Assembly: GCA_964618855.1 (NCBI GenBank)
Contig: CAZUCD010000048.1
Coordinates: forward strand, 1 to 23,934
Direction of reading: 5' to 3'
From: CAZUCD01 sp964618855
GTDB lineage: Bacteria > Sumerlaeota > Sumerlaeia > SLMS01 > JANRJK01
Length of the DNA: 23,934 nucleotides
A program made the translations under genes and the position numbers. This document shows, piece by piece, positions 1-7,749 of this stretch; within the stretch, counting starts at the first letter, position 1; each line of letters opens with the position of its first letter. Below the pieces are notes generated by a model that was not told where the DNA came from, made no database searches, and saw nothing but the letters and a program-made list of their open reading frames with translations.

Positions 1-298
1 CGATGAAGAAGGCGTTGTTCTTGCCCTTCGCTGCGATGGCCGTCGCGAGCGTCGAGGCGGGGAAGCGTTCCGGCGCGCCCGTCAACGCCTTGCGGATCGC
101 GAGGAACGCGACCCACTCCTTGGAGAAGGTTCCGCTGCTGCTGTTCGACACGACGCGGAGCGCGGGTTCGCCCGTGGCGACGTGCTTGCCGACCTCGTAG
201 CCGAGGCTCCCGCCGTTGCCCTTTTCGATGGTCGCCGTACGAACGGCGAGGAACTCCGGCGCGGCCTGTTCCGGCTTCTTCGTTTCGGTCTTGGTCAT
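1..298 (-). CDS. Hypothetical protein, 3' part cut by window edge
   Basis: An open minus-strand frame starts at ATG 298-296 and runs off the left edge of the window, giving the first 99 residues. The start is supported by an AAGGAG Shine-Dalgarno at 309-314, 10 nt upstream. The N-terminus (MTKTETKKPEQAAPEF) is charged and has no signal peptide, so the protein is probably cytoplasmic. The rest is mixed alpha/beta in character, with segments such as GSLGYEVGKHVATGEPALRV and WVAFLAIRKAL. I do not recognise a family. It lies 107 bp downstream of the DUF1232-like gene on the same strand and could share its transcript. The 299-405 gap shows nothing I can name. Coding status is fairly sure; function is unknown. 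Confidence 0.6.
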   Translation of the reverse strand, partial: MTKTETKKPEQAAPEFLAVRTATIEKGNGGSLGYEVGKHVATGEPALRVVSNSSSGTFSKEWVAFLAIRKALTGAPERFPASTLATAIAAKGKNNAFFI

Positions 299-405
299 GG
301 CTTCTGTGCTCCTTGGCACGGGTCGAGTGTTGCCGCTTCCGTGCGGTGGCGCAGTCGGCGTTGCGAGCGGTTCGTTGACGACGTGGAGGAAGGTTGCGGT
401 CGCGG

Positions 406-684
406 CTAAAGTCCAAGCTCGCGGCGCTTCGCGCGGGCACGTTCGCGAAGGTCCGGCGACGCGAAGCCGGACACCTTGGCGAGCGTCCCCGCCATGAGTG
501 CGATGTCGTCGAGGTAGCCACCCGGCAGGAAGTCGGGCAGGCAATCGAACGGGTTGATCAGGTACCCGAGCGTCGCCGCGATGAGCACCTTCGCCCATCG
601 GGGGACGGCATCGTCCCTCAGCAACATCCACAGGATGAGCGCGCGAAGAAAATGCGCCGGAAAATGGACGAGGAGGCGTGCCAC
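406..684 (-). CDS. DUF1232/YkvA-like small membrane protein
   Basis: From GTG 684 this encodes 92 residues. The core matches the DUF1232 (YkvA-like) pattern: a VPRWAKVL segment, a hydrophobic stretch ending in YLINPFD (about residues 41-47), LPDFLPG and then YLDD (57-60). The family usually reads YLLSPIDLIPDF-x-GYLDD. It consists of small proteins with one or two membrane-associated helices and unclear function. The tail is basic (RERARAKRREL). The start is uncertain. The frame stays open to 999, but residues upstream of about 684 do not look like protein and another frame carries the wobble-base signal there. ATG 627 would remove LRALILWM, which aligns with the family. GTG 684 is therefore my choice, although no Shine-Dalgarno precedes it. 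The start directly abuts the plus-strand ORF starting at 685. Confidence 0.7.
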   Translation of the reverse strand: MARLLVHFPAHFLRALILWMLLRDDAVPRWAKVLIAATLGYLINPFDCLPDFLPGGYLDDIALMAGTLAKVSGFASPDLRERARAKRRELGL

Positions 685-984
685 ATGGCGGGGCGCAGGC
701 GGGAGACGGACAAGCTGCGCCCGCTGCTCGAGGCCGCCTCCTTCGTGCTCGTGATTCAGGTGGACGCGTGCCTGGTCCGCGAGCGGGACGACTGGGGCGT
801 GACCGCGCGCCTTCGGGACGCGAGGGAGGACTTCTCGCGCCGGCACTGGGTGTACGCGGCGACGATCTTTCGCCTCGACGCGCGGGGGAGGACGCCCTCC
901 TCGCGCTCGACTGCTCCTGACGAAAAGGACGGTGGAATCTTCTCTTCCCCCACTCGTCTGGATACGTGCCTGCACGCAACGTAG
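685..984 (+). CDS. Small hypothetical protein, possibly frameshifted near its end
   Basis: This 99-residue ORF starts at ATG 685 behind a strong AGGAGG (671-676), 8 nt upstream. From 685 to about 905 nearly every codon ends in G or C, as in the real genes here, and the product looks globular (for example LRPLLEAASFVLVIQVDACL and HWVYAATIFRLDARG). After about 905 the wobble bias vanishes and the product becomes low quality. One extra G in the five-G run at 884-888 would instead give RLDARGEDALLALDCS and a stop at 920, with bias kept to the end. That suggests a 1-nt deletion, a sequencing error or recent decay. I do not recognise a family. Because the minus strand has the same wobble positions in one frame, strand assignment rests on the Shine-Dalgarno and on protein quality. 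Confidence 0.4.
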   Translation: MAGRRRETDKLRPLLEAASFVLVIQVDACLVRERDDWGVTARLRDAREDFSRRHWVYAATIFRLDARGRTPSSRSTAPDEKDGGIFSSPTRLDTCLHAT

Positions 985-1026
985 GTGCGCCCCGGGCACG
1001 GCAAAGATCCGATTCTCCCCTTGCGC

Positions 1027-1196
1027 TGGGAGCCGGATGTTGCTCCCATCCCGCGACTTTGGCGCACACTTTTGCGCCCGCCCGAGAGGCCGGACCGATG
1101 CAAGCCACGCTCCGATTCACGATCACTGCGAGCGGCGTCATCTAGACGCCAGCCCCGCCGCCGTCCTCTCCCGGCGCGCAGGAGCGCCCGCGCTCC
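1027..1196 (+). promoter_or_regulatory. Hairpin-rich leader upstream of the AAA+ gene
   Basis: Four perfect inverted repeats lie within 170 bp of the gene-free stretch 985-1230. They are TGGGAGC/GCTCCCA at 1027-1033/1042-1048 (8-nt loop), GGCGCA/TGCGCC at 1061-1066/1073-1078 (6-nt loop), GGCGTC/GACGCC at 1134-1139/1145-1150 (5-nt loop) and GGAGCGC/GCGCTCC at 1181-1187/1190-1196 (2-nt loop). They end 34 bp before the AAA+ start codon. They may form a structured 5' untranslated region, operators or an attenuator. No known riboswitch class is recognisable. At this GC content one or two such repeats could occur by chance, so function is an inference. Confidence 0.3.
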
Positions 1197-1230
1197 CGCC
1201 CCCCTCTCCGACAACCAGAAGGATACCGAC

Positions 1231-2583
1231 ATGGGCACCCAAACCCATGAGCGGAGGCTCAGCGCCTCCGCCCGCCGAGTTGCTGCGGCCACCATCCCCG
1301 CTCGCTCCGGCGACGGCGAGCTGGAGGCGCTGCAGACCCGCTACTTCCGTCGCGTCGAATCGTCCGTCGTGGACCTCCGCGCGTTCTTCGGCGACGCCGC
1401 CGCGCGACTCGCCACGCACACGTTGGACAAGACGCCGCAGGACCTCTTCATGCTCCTGCAGGCGCTCCATGCTCTGCTCGACGGGTGGAGCGTTGTCCGC
1501 GAGGAGCGCTACGACAGGGTCGCCCCGGCGCTCCTCGAGTACGCCGCCATCGAGACCGCGCCAAACAGCTTTGAGCACGTGCCGCGCGAAGGGCGGCAGT
1601 ACTGGATCGGCCCGGATGGGCGCCGCTTCGCGCTCGACATCGAGTTCGACGAGGATCCCTCGGGCGAGTGGTCCAGCCTGGGGTTCGTCCTCGAGCGGGG
1701 CGAGCACCGCTGGCTGCTCGACCTGCTGCCGAAGCTGGAGGCGTGGGCCGATGCCAACCACTACTTCCGCGGTCGAGCGATCGACCTCTCCGGCAAGTTT
1801 CTCAGGGGGCTCGACGAGACCTCCTGGGCGGATGTGCTGTTGCCGGCGGAGCTGCGCGCGGCGATCGAGCGCAATTGCATCGGGCTCCTCGCGCACCGCG
1901 ATCTGTACCGGGCCAACGGCGTCCCCTTGCGGCGCGGCATCATTCTCCACGGCCCGCCGGGCACCGGGAAGACGACGATCGGGCGTGCGCTCGCGCGGCG
2001 CTGCGGCGTGACGTTCATCCTCGTGACGCCGGGCATGGTCGACGAGCCCCGTGCGGTCCGCCGCGCGTTTGATTGGGCCCGGCGCCTGGGGCCGACGATC
2101 CTCTTCTTCGAGGATTTCGACCTCGTGGGGAAGAACAGGGAGGAGGGCGGCGGCAGCGTGCTCGGCGAGTTTCTCTCCTGCCTCGATGGCGTGGACTGTT
2201 CCGAAGGGATCATCACGGTGGTCACGACGAACAAGCTCTCCGCCATCGATCCGGCGCTGCGCAACCGCCCGAACCGCCTCGACGTGGTGCTCGAGGTGCC
2301 GCCGCTCGAGACGGCCCTCCGCGGCGAGATGCTCCGGCGCTGGCGTGGGCGCTCGGGCGGCACCTTCGAGGAGGGCCGATGGGCGGAGAAGACGAAGGGC
2401 CTGACCGGCGCGCAGCTCCAGGAGCTGCTCCGCTGCGCCGTCGTCGCCGCGGTCGAGGAGGCGGTCGCCGCAGGCCGCGCCGAGCCGTCCCGCCTCGGCC
2501 TCACCGATGCCCACCTCGAAGCGGCATGGACGAAGCTGCACCCCGGCCGCACCCGGCGGATCGGCTTCCACGTCGGCGAGTGA
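1231..2583 (+). CDS. AAA+ family ATPase
   Basis: The protein is 450 residues. I place the start at ATG 1231 because AGAAGGA sits about 8 nt upstream and because the longer open frame (back to 985) is Arg/Pro-rich and unlike protein. Residues 1-200 form an N-terminal domain I do not recognise. Residues 205-235 hold the helix that usually precedes the P-loop in FtsH/Bcs1-like AAA modules. Walker A is GPPGTGKTT (241-249). Walker B reads ILFFEDFD (290-297), an E-D form like that of Bcs1. Sensor 1 is TTN (332-334), and the arginine-finger region is RNRPNRLD (344-351). A C-terminal helical lid follows. There is no transmembrane segment or zinc-protease HExxH motif, so it is probably a cytosolic remodelling ATPase. 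It converges on the RND pump gene across 170 bp with no clear terminator. The substrate is unknown. Confidence 0.88.
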   Translation: MGTQTHERRLSASARRVAAATIPARSGDGELEALQTRYFRRVESSVVDLRAFFGDAAARLATHTLDKTPQDLFMLLQALHALLDGWSVVREERYDRVAPALLEYAAIETAPNSFEHVPREGRQYWIGPDGRRFALDIEFDEDPSGEWSSLGFVLERGEHRWLLDLLPKLEAWADANHYFRGRAIDLSGKFLRGLDETSWADVLLPAELRAAIERNCIGLLAHRDLYRANGVPLRRGIILHGPPGTGKTTIGRALARRCGVTFILVTPGMVDEPRAVRRAFDWARRLGPTILFFEDFDLVGKNREEGGGSVLGEFLSCLDGVDCSEGIITVVTTNKLSAIDPALRNRPNRLDVVLEVPPLETALRGEMLRRWRGRSGGTFEEGRWAEKTKGLTGAQLQELLRCAVVAAVEEAVAAGRAEPSRLGLTDAHLEAAWTKLHPGRTRRIGFHVGE

Positions 2584-2753
2584 CCGCAAGTCCATCGCCA
2601 CGGGCCACGCCGCGCGACATCCTTCACCCCAAAGTCCGACGCATTTCCGTAGGTTGCTTCGATCCTGATTCTCATCCTCCGCTCCTCCTGGATGGCGGGG
2701 GGTGGTCGGTTGGCCGAAGGGTCGCCAGCGGTTTGCGGGGCAGTCATGCCGAA

Positions 2754-5700
2754 CTAGGCATGTGCGTTGGCGCTTTCGATTGCGGGCAGGCCGGGTTGCG
2801 GTCCCTCGGGCGGAGTCTCCGCTGTTGCCGGCTCTTGCTCGGTCGCGGCGGTCGATCCTCCGGGCTCCTGCTGTCGAATGCGGAACCACAGGACGTACAG
2901 CGAGGGGAGCGCGATCAGGGTCAGGCCGGTGGCCACAGCCAGCCCCCCCATCACGGCGTAGGCCATCGGCCCCCAGAAAACGGTGCGCGCAATGGGTGCC
3001 ATTCCGACGATGGCCGCCATGGAGGTCAGCATGATCGGGCGGAAGCGCAGCGCCGTCGCCTCAAGCACCGCGTCCCAAGCGGTGCGCCCATGCTCCCGTT
3101 CAACCTCGATCTGGTGCACGAGGATGACGGAGTTGCGAACGATCATGCCGAGCAGCGCGATGACGCCGAGGATGGCGACGAATCCGAGGGGATTTTGCGT
3201 TGCGAGGAGCATCAGCACGACGCCGATCACGCCGAGGGGAGCGACGCTGAGCACCAGGACGAGGTGGCTGAAGTTCTGCAACTGTACCATCAGCACCGTC
3301 ATCATCAGGATCAGCATGATGGGCACGACCGCTGCGACGGAGGACTCGCCGATGGCGCTCTCCTCGACGCTGCCGCCCACCGCGATGGAGTACCCAGCCG
3401 GGAGACTCCGCCTCACGGTGTCGATGTTCTCCTGGAGGCTCTCCACGATGCCAGAGGGCTGGCGCCCGTACTGGGTGTCCGCCTGCACGGTCAGCGTCGG
3501 AACGCGGTCCCGGCGCCACACGAGCGGAAGTTCCTGCTCGTAGCCCACGGTTGCAAAGTCCGTCAGGAGAACCGTGCGCCCTCCCGGGATGGGGACCTTG
3601 AGCGTGCGGATCGTATCGAGCGAGCGGCGCTCGCTCTCCTCCGCACGTACGACCACGTCGATCAAGTACACGTCGTCACGCACCTGCGTGGTCGTGATGC
3701 CCGAGACCACGAGGTTGATCGCCTGCGCGACGGACTCGGAGCTGAGTCCGAGCAATCTGGCCTGGTCCTGGTTGACGCGGATCGAGAGCTTCCTGATGGG
3801 TTCCATCCAGTCGAAGTTGACGTTGCGAAGCTCGGCGCTCGTGCCGACCACGGCGGCGACCTTGCCTGCAATCTCGCGCACGACGAGGGGATCCTGGCCA
3901 CTAACCCGATACTGGATGGGCCACCCGACCGGCGGCCCCTGCTCCAGGGGGGAGACGCGCACAACGGCGTCCGGGAGCGTATCGGGGAGAACCGCGTCGA
4001 GCTTCCGGCGCAGGCGCTCGCGCGCCTCCAGGCTCTTCGTGACAATGACGGTCTGCGCAGTGAAGTCGTTCCGAAGCTGCACGTCGAGCGGGAGATAAAA
4101 CCGGACGGCGCCGCTGCCGACGTAGGAACTCCAGTGGGCGATGTCCTCGTCCCCCCTCAGCACTGCATCGAGCGCCTGCGACGCCCTATCGGTGGCGAAG
4201 ATCGAGGCGTCCTGGCGAACACGGACGTCGACTAGCAACTCGGGCCGGTCCGACGAGGGGAAGAACTGGCGCGGGACGAGCGGCAGCAGCTTGATGGAGG
4301 CGAGGAAGATCGCCACCGTGGCGATGATCGTGAGCCTTGAGTGGCGCATGGTGAAGCCCAGCAGCCGGCGAAAGGCGTGCATCACCGGGCCGCCGTGCTC
4401 GTGCTTCGCCATCTTCTTCGATGAGAGGATCATCGTCCCGATGAGCGGCGTGCAAAGGACCGCGACGAACCACGAGGTCATGAGGGCGATGACCACCACG
4501 GCAAAGAGAGAGAATGTGTACTCGCCCGCGTCGCTTCTCGCGAAGCCAATGGGCACGAAGCCGATCATCGTCACCAATGTTCCCGTCAGCATGGGGAACG
4601 CGGTGGACTTGTAGGCAAACGTCGCCGCGCGGAAGGAGTCCCACCCCTCCTCGAGCTTCGTCACCATCGTCTCGACGCTGATCATGGCGTCGTCCACGAG
4701 GAGTCCCAGCGAGATGATGAGCGCCCCGAGGGAAATGCGCTCCAGGGCGATGCCGAACATGTCCATCAGGACGAACACGATGGCCAGCACGAGTGGGATC
4801 GAGAGCGCGACGACCATGCCCGCGCGCATGCCGAGGCTCAGCAGGCTGATCACGAGGACAATGATCACAGCCTCCCACAGGGCCTTCATGAACTCGTGCA
4901 CCGCCTCCTTGACGACGTGGGGCTGGTTGGACACCAGGTGCGTGCCGATACCGGCCGGAAGCCCGGACTTTATCTCCTCGAATGCAGTCTCGAGGTTCTT
5001 CTCGAGGGCGAGGATGTCCCCCCCGCTCTTCATGGATACGGCTAGGCCGATTGCGTCCTCGCCGTTGACGCGAAACTTGGGCTGGGGCGGGTCCGCGTAG
5101 CCTCGGACGATCGTGGCGATGTCGCTTAGGCGGAGCATCCTCCCCTGGACGGCGAAGTTGATCCCGAGCAGGTCCTTTTCCGAGGTGAAGCGGCCGGACA
5201 CGTCCATCAGCATCGCCTCGTTGCGGGTCTGTATCACACCGGTGGGGATGACGGCGTTCTGGGTTCCGATGGCCTGCACGAGCGCGGCGCGGTCCAGCCC
5301 CAACTCGGCCAGGCGGTGGGGGGAAAACTCGACGTAGATGCGCTCGTCCTGCGCCCCAAGTACCTCGACCTTGGAGACGTCCTTGACGCGAAGCAGGCGC
5401 GAACGCGCGTCATCCACATGGTCGCGCAGCTCCCGATGGGTGAAATCCCTGGATGTGAAGCCGTAGATGATCCCGTAAGTGTCGCCGAACTCGTCGTTGA
5501 AATACGGCCCGACGATGCCCTGTGGAAGCGTCGGTCGCACGTCGCCCACCTTCTTGCGCACCTGGTACCAGATGTCCGCCACTTCCTGCTTTGGTGTCGA
5601 CTGCTGCAGCGTGACGAAGACAACGGATCGACCTGGCGTGGTGTAGCTCTTCACATAGTCGAGCTGCGGCGTTTCCTGCAGCTTCCTTTCGATGCGGTCC

Positions 5701-5900
5701 GTGACCTGGCGCATCGTCTCGTCCTGGGAGGCGCCTGGCCAGTCTGTCTGCACGACCATGCGCTTGACCGTGAACTCCGGGTCCTCGTTCCGGCCGAGGC
5801 GCTGGTAGGAAAGCAGTCCCGCAACCACCGCCATCAGCATCACATAGATGGTCAGGGACTTGTGGCGGATGGCCCACTCGGAGAGGTTGAGGCCTGTCAC
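2754..5900 (-). CDS. RND efflux transporter permease (AcrB/HAE1-like)
   Basis: This 1048-residue inner-membrane proton antiporter has a length typical of the family. It has the expected plan: a first transmembrane helix at about 15-32, a large periplasmic loop (33-335), helices 2-6, a second loop (545-850) and helices 8-12. Helix 4 carries the proton-relay aspartates in LGLLVDDAMISVE (D403, D404). At the position of the AcrB helix-10 lysine this protein has arginine (GMIVRNSVIL, R922-N923), a form I recall from the RND subclass with NLSEWA near the N-terminus, as here. The start is GTG 5900, overlapping the adaptor stop as GTGA, so the two are translationally coupled. The tail after 1010 is Pro/Glu/Ala-rich. 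Multidrug or solvent export is likely, but the substrate cannot be read from sequence. No outer-membrane TolC-like gene lies nearby. Confidence 0.95.
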   Translation of the reverse strand: MTGLNLSEWAIRHKSLTIYVMLMAVVAGLLSYQRLGRNEDPEFTVKRMVVQTDWPGASQDETMRQVTDRIERKLQETPQLDYVKSYTTPGRSVVFVTLQQSTPKQEVADIWYQVRKKVGDVRPTLPQGIVGPYFNDEFGDTYGIIYGFTSRDFTHRELRDHVDDARSRLLRVKDVSKVEVLGAQDERIYVEFSPHRLAELGLDRAALVQAIGTQNAVIPTGVIQTRNEAMLMDVSGRFTSEKDLLGINFAVQGRMLRLSDIATIVRGYADPPQPKFRVNGEDAIGLAVSMKSGGDILALEKNLETAFEEIKSGLPAGIGTHLVSNQPHVVKEAVHEFMKALWEAVIIVLVISLLSLGMRAGMVVALSIPLVLAIVFVLMDMFGIALERISLGALIISLGLLVDDAMISVETMVTKLEEGWDSFRAATFAYKSTAFPMLTGTLVTMIGFVPIGFARSDAGEYTFSLFAVVVIALMTSWFVAVLCTPLIGTMILSSKKMAKHEHGGPVMHAFRRLLGFTMRHSRLTIIATVAIFLASIKLLPLVPRQFFPSSDRPELLVDVRVRQDASIFATDRASQALDAVLRGDEDIAHWSSYVGSGAVRFYLPLDVQLRNDFTAQTVIVTKSLEARERLRRKLDAVLPDTLPDAVVRVSPLEQGPPVGWPIQYRVSGQDPLVVREIAGKVAAVVGTSAELRNVNFDWMEPIRKLSIRVNQDQARLLGLSSESVAQAINLVVSGITTTQVRDDVYLIDVVVRAEESERRSLDTIRTLKVPIPGGRTVLLTDFATVGYEQELPLVWRRDRVPTLTVQADTQYGRQPSGIVESLQENIDTVRRSLPAGYSIAVGGSVEESAIGESSVAAVVPIMLILMMTVLMVQLQNFSHLVLVLSVAPLGVIGVVLMLLATQNPLGFVAILGVIALLGMIVRNSVILVHQIEVEREHGRTAWDAVLEATALRFRPIMLTSMAAIVGMAPIARTVFWGPMAYAVMGGLAVATGLTLIALPSLYVLWFRIRQQEPGGSTAATEQEPATAETPPEGPQPGLPAIESANAHA

Positions 5901-7012
5901 GTGGTGCCTCCCACGGGCCTTACCGACTGGCCCTCGCGGAGTTCCTGCACGCCTGCGGTGACGACGACCTCGCCCGGCCGCAGGCCGTCGCGAACCAGGA
6001 CGGACCGGGGCGTGTAGCGGTCGATGGCGATTTCACGGCGTTCGATGCGGTTCCCGGTGGCGTTGACAACCCAGACGGCCGGCTTGTCACCCAGCATCGT
6101 GAGCGCAGTGGATGGGATTTCGATGAGACTGGTCGGCTCACGCCTTGTGCGTCCCACGACGGTCGCACCGAGGAACATCGCCGATGGAGGGTCCACGAGT
6201 TCAACCTTCACCTCGTAGTTGCGCGTCACGGTATCCGCCTGCGGCGCAATCTCCCTTACTCTTCCGAGCGCTGTGGCCGCCTCCTGGTCTGCCAACGTGA
6301 CTTGGATTTCCCGGTTCACGGCGAGGCCCTCGCGGATCACCCACGCGGGCATGTCGAAGACGGCGTCGCGCGCCCCATTCTGGGCGATGGTGAGAACTGA
6401 TTGGCCAGCTTGGACGACCTCACCGGCCTTGGCCCCCGTAGCCGTGACGATCCCCGAGGTCTCCGACTTCAGCTCGGTGTAGCCAAGCTGCTCCCTAGCT
6501 GCATCGAGCTTCGCTTGGGCCGCGTCAACCAACGCGCGGGAGGTCTTCAGCTGACGGACGGCCTGGTCATAGTCGTACCGCGAGATTGCGTCCCCCTTGA
6601 TCAGGCCGCTCTTGCGCCGCTCGGACGCCTCCGCCTCTTCGAGGGTCGCCTTCGCGGCCATGAGCTCCGCCTCGGCCCCCTCCAGCACGCTGCGTTCGAT
6701 CCGGTCGTCGAGCCGCGCCACCACCTGGCCGGCACTGACTTCGTCGCCAACCTCGACCGTGCGTGCAATGACCTTTCCCGGCAGGCGGAACGCCAGGTTC
6801 ACCTCGTCCCGTGCACGGACATGGCCCGTGACGACTGCGGGATCCCTGACCTCGTGCGACTCGACGACTACGGTGCGGACCGGCCGGATCGACGGGAGCG
6901 GCGCCTCGGCGGGCTGGCTGCAGCCGGCGAGGCAGATCGCCAGAAGCACTACAGGAAGGACGCGCCCTCCCAGCCCGGCCTTGGGCCGGTGAAACCGATC
7001 AGACAGATTCAT
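5897..7012 (-). CDS. RND efflux periplasmic adaptor (membrane fusion protein), lipoprotein
   Basis: The 371-residue protein bridges the RND pump to an outer-membrane channel. The N-terminus is a lipoprotein signal peptide with lipobox LAGC (C31), so the mature protein should be lipid-anchored. Halves of the barrel-sandwich domain lie at about 70-105 (FRLPGKV, VGDEVSAGQVVARLDD) and 178-212 (YTELKSETSGIVT, GEVVQAGQSVL). They flank a coiled alpha-hairpin at 106-177 and are followed by beta-barrel and membrane-proximal domains. The start at ATG 7012 is supported by AAGGA at 7020-7024, 7 nt upstream. It sits 48 bp after the TetR gene and overlaps the pump by 4 nt, so the three genes form an operon. 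AcrA/MexA-like function is well supported. Confidence 0.93.
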   Translation of the reverse strand: MNLSDRFHRPKAGLGGRVLPVVLLAICLAGCSQPAEAPLPSIRPVRTVVVESHEVRDPAVVTGHVRARDEVNLAFRLPGKVIARTVEVGDEVSAGQVVARLDDRIERSVLEGAEAELMAAKATLEEAEASERRKSGLIKGDAISRYDYDQAVRQLKTSRALVDAAQAKLDAAREQLGYTELKSETSGIVTATGAKAGEVVQAGQSVLTIAQNGARDAVFDMPAWVIREGLAVNREIQVTLADQEAATALGRVREIAPQADTVTRNYEVKVELVDPPSAMFLGATVVGRTRREPTSLIEIPSTALTMLGDKPAVWVVNATGNRIERREIAIDRYTPRSVLVRDGLRPGEVVVTAGVQELREGQSVRPVGGTT

Positions 7013-7060
7013 GGAACTTTCCTTGTGGGCGATTCGGAGAGGGTTGCGCCGACCGGGCGG

Positions 7061-7696
7061 TCAGCGTCGGTTGCGCGTCGTCACTTTCTTGCGCGGCTTT
7101 CCCGTGCTCAGCAGGGCCTGGAAGAACAGCGTGGTGACCTGCTCGGCCGATTCGCCGCCGCCTTCCCTCCCTTGGATCGCGAATCCCACCCACAGGGCCG
7201 AGAAACCCTGCGCCAGCAGAAGCGGGTCGATCGGGAGCTCCACGCCATCGCGGCGGAACAATGCCGAGAGTCCCTCCGCCAGTTCCGCCAGGCGGGCGTT
7301 CTTCGATTCGAAGAACGCCTCGCGGAAGGCCTTGTTGCGGTTCGCATGCATGTGGAACTCGACGATCAGGCCGGAAAGGACCCCGTTCTCGCGCATTGTG
7401 CGCAGCAGAGCCGCCAGTCGCGCCAAAGATTCGCCTGGAGAGGCGGTCGAGGCGTCCGACAGCACCTCCCTGATCACTTGCATCTCGCGCACCATGTGGT
7501 TCGCGAGGATCGCCTGCAACAAGGCGTCCTTGCTCGAGAAGTTTGAGTAGACCGCCCCAAGGGAGTACCCCGCCGACTCTGCGATGTCGCGCAGGGAGGC
7601 CGCCTCGATTCCCCTTTCAGCGATCAGTCTCTCGGCCGCCGCGAGCAACCGCTCCCTGGTGACTTCCTGCGTTTCTCTTCGTGTCAATCGTGGCAT
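7061..7696 (-). CDS. TetR/AcrR-family transcriptional regulator
   Basis: This 211-residue protein has the TetR plan. The N-terminal three-helix DNA-binding domain has its helix-turn-helix at about 34-53 (SLRDIAESAGYSLGAVYSNF), followed by FSSKDALL, the usual helix-4 start. The divergent all-alpha ligand-binding and dimer domain makes up the rest, and the tail is basic (GKPRKKVTTRNRR). The start at ATG 7696 is supported by AGAGGT at 7704-7709. It is the first gene of the tetR-adaptor-pump operon, so it probably represses its own promoter and the pump genes and is released by a pump substrate. An inverted repeat inside its promoter is a candidate operator. The ligand is unknown. Confidence 0.93.
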   Translation of the reverse strand: MPRLTRRETQEVTRERLLAAAERLIAERGIEAASLRDIAESAGYSLGAVYSNFSSKDALLQAILANHMVREMQVIREVLSDASTASPGESLARLAALLRTMRENGVLSGLIVEFHMHANRNKAFREAFFESKNARLAELAEGLSALFRRDGVELPIDPLLLAQGFSALWVGFAIQGREGGGESAEQVTTLFFQALLSTGKPRKKVTTRNRR

Positions 7697-7721
7697 CTTG
7701 GTGACCTCTGACGGGCGCGAT

Positions 7722-7749
7722 CAGATAGCATGTGACTTTTAGATGTCAA
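7722..7749 (-). promoter_or_regulatory. Sigma70-like promoter of the efflux operon
   Basis: Read on the minus strand, there is a perfect -35 box TTGACA (7744-7749), a 16-nt spacer and a weaker -10 box TATCTG (7722-7727). Transcription would start near 7715, about 20 nt before the TetR start codon. This is the most AT-rich spot in the neighbourhood. The -35 match is strong and the -10 is 3 of 6, so I hold this as likely but unproven. Confidence 0.5.
7733..7748. promoter_or_regulatory. Candidate TetR operator
   Basis: TGACTTTTAGATGTCA is an imperfect 16-bp palindrome with perfect TGAC/GTCA outer arms; 12 of its 16 positions are symmetric. It lies in the -35/-10 spacer and overlaps the -35 box, where a TetR-type repressor would block polymerase. 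Assignment rests on position and symmetry only. Confidence 0.4.

Noticed and set aside
2450..2677. Minus-strand ORF starting MRIRIEATYG behind an AGGAGGAG in the AAA+/RND gap
   Set aside because: The Shine-Dalgarno is good, but the frame runs straight into antisense of the AAA+ gene and loses protein character after ~25 residues.
1138..2889. 583-residue minus-strand open frame opposite the AAA+ gene
   Set aside because: Its product is Arg/Pro/Glu-rich with no domains. The plus strand carries complete AAA+ motifs, and such long antisense frames are common in GC-rich DNA.
2073..4235. 720-residue plus-strand open frame across the AAA+ 3' end and the RND pump
   Set aside because: It is low-complexity His/Asp/Arg-rich and spans two well-supported genes. 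It is a compositional shadow of the pump gene.
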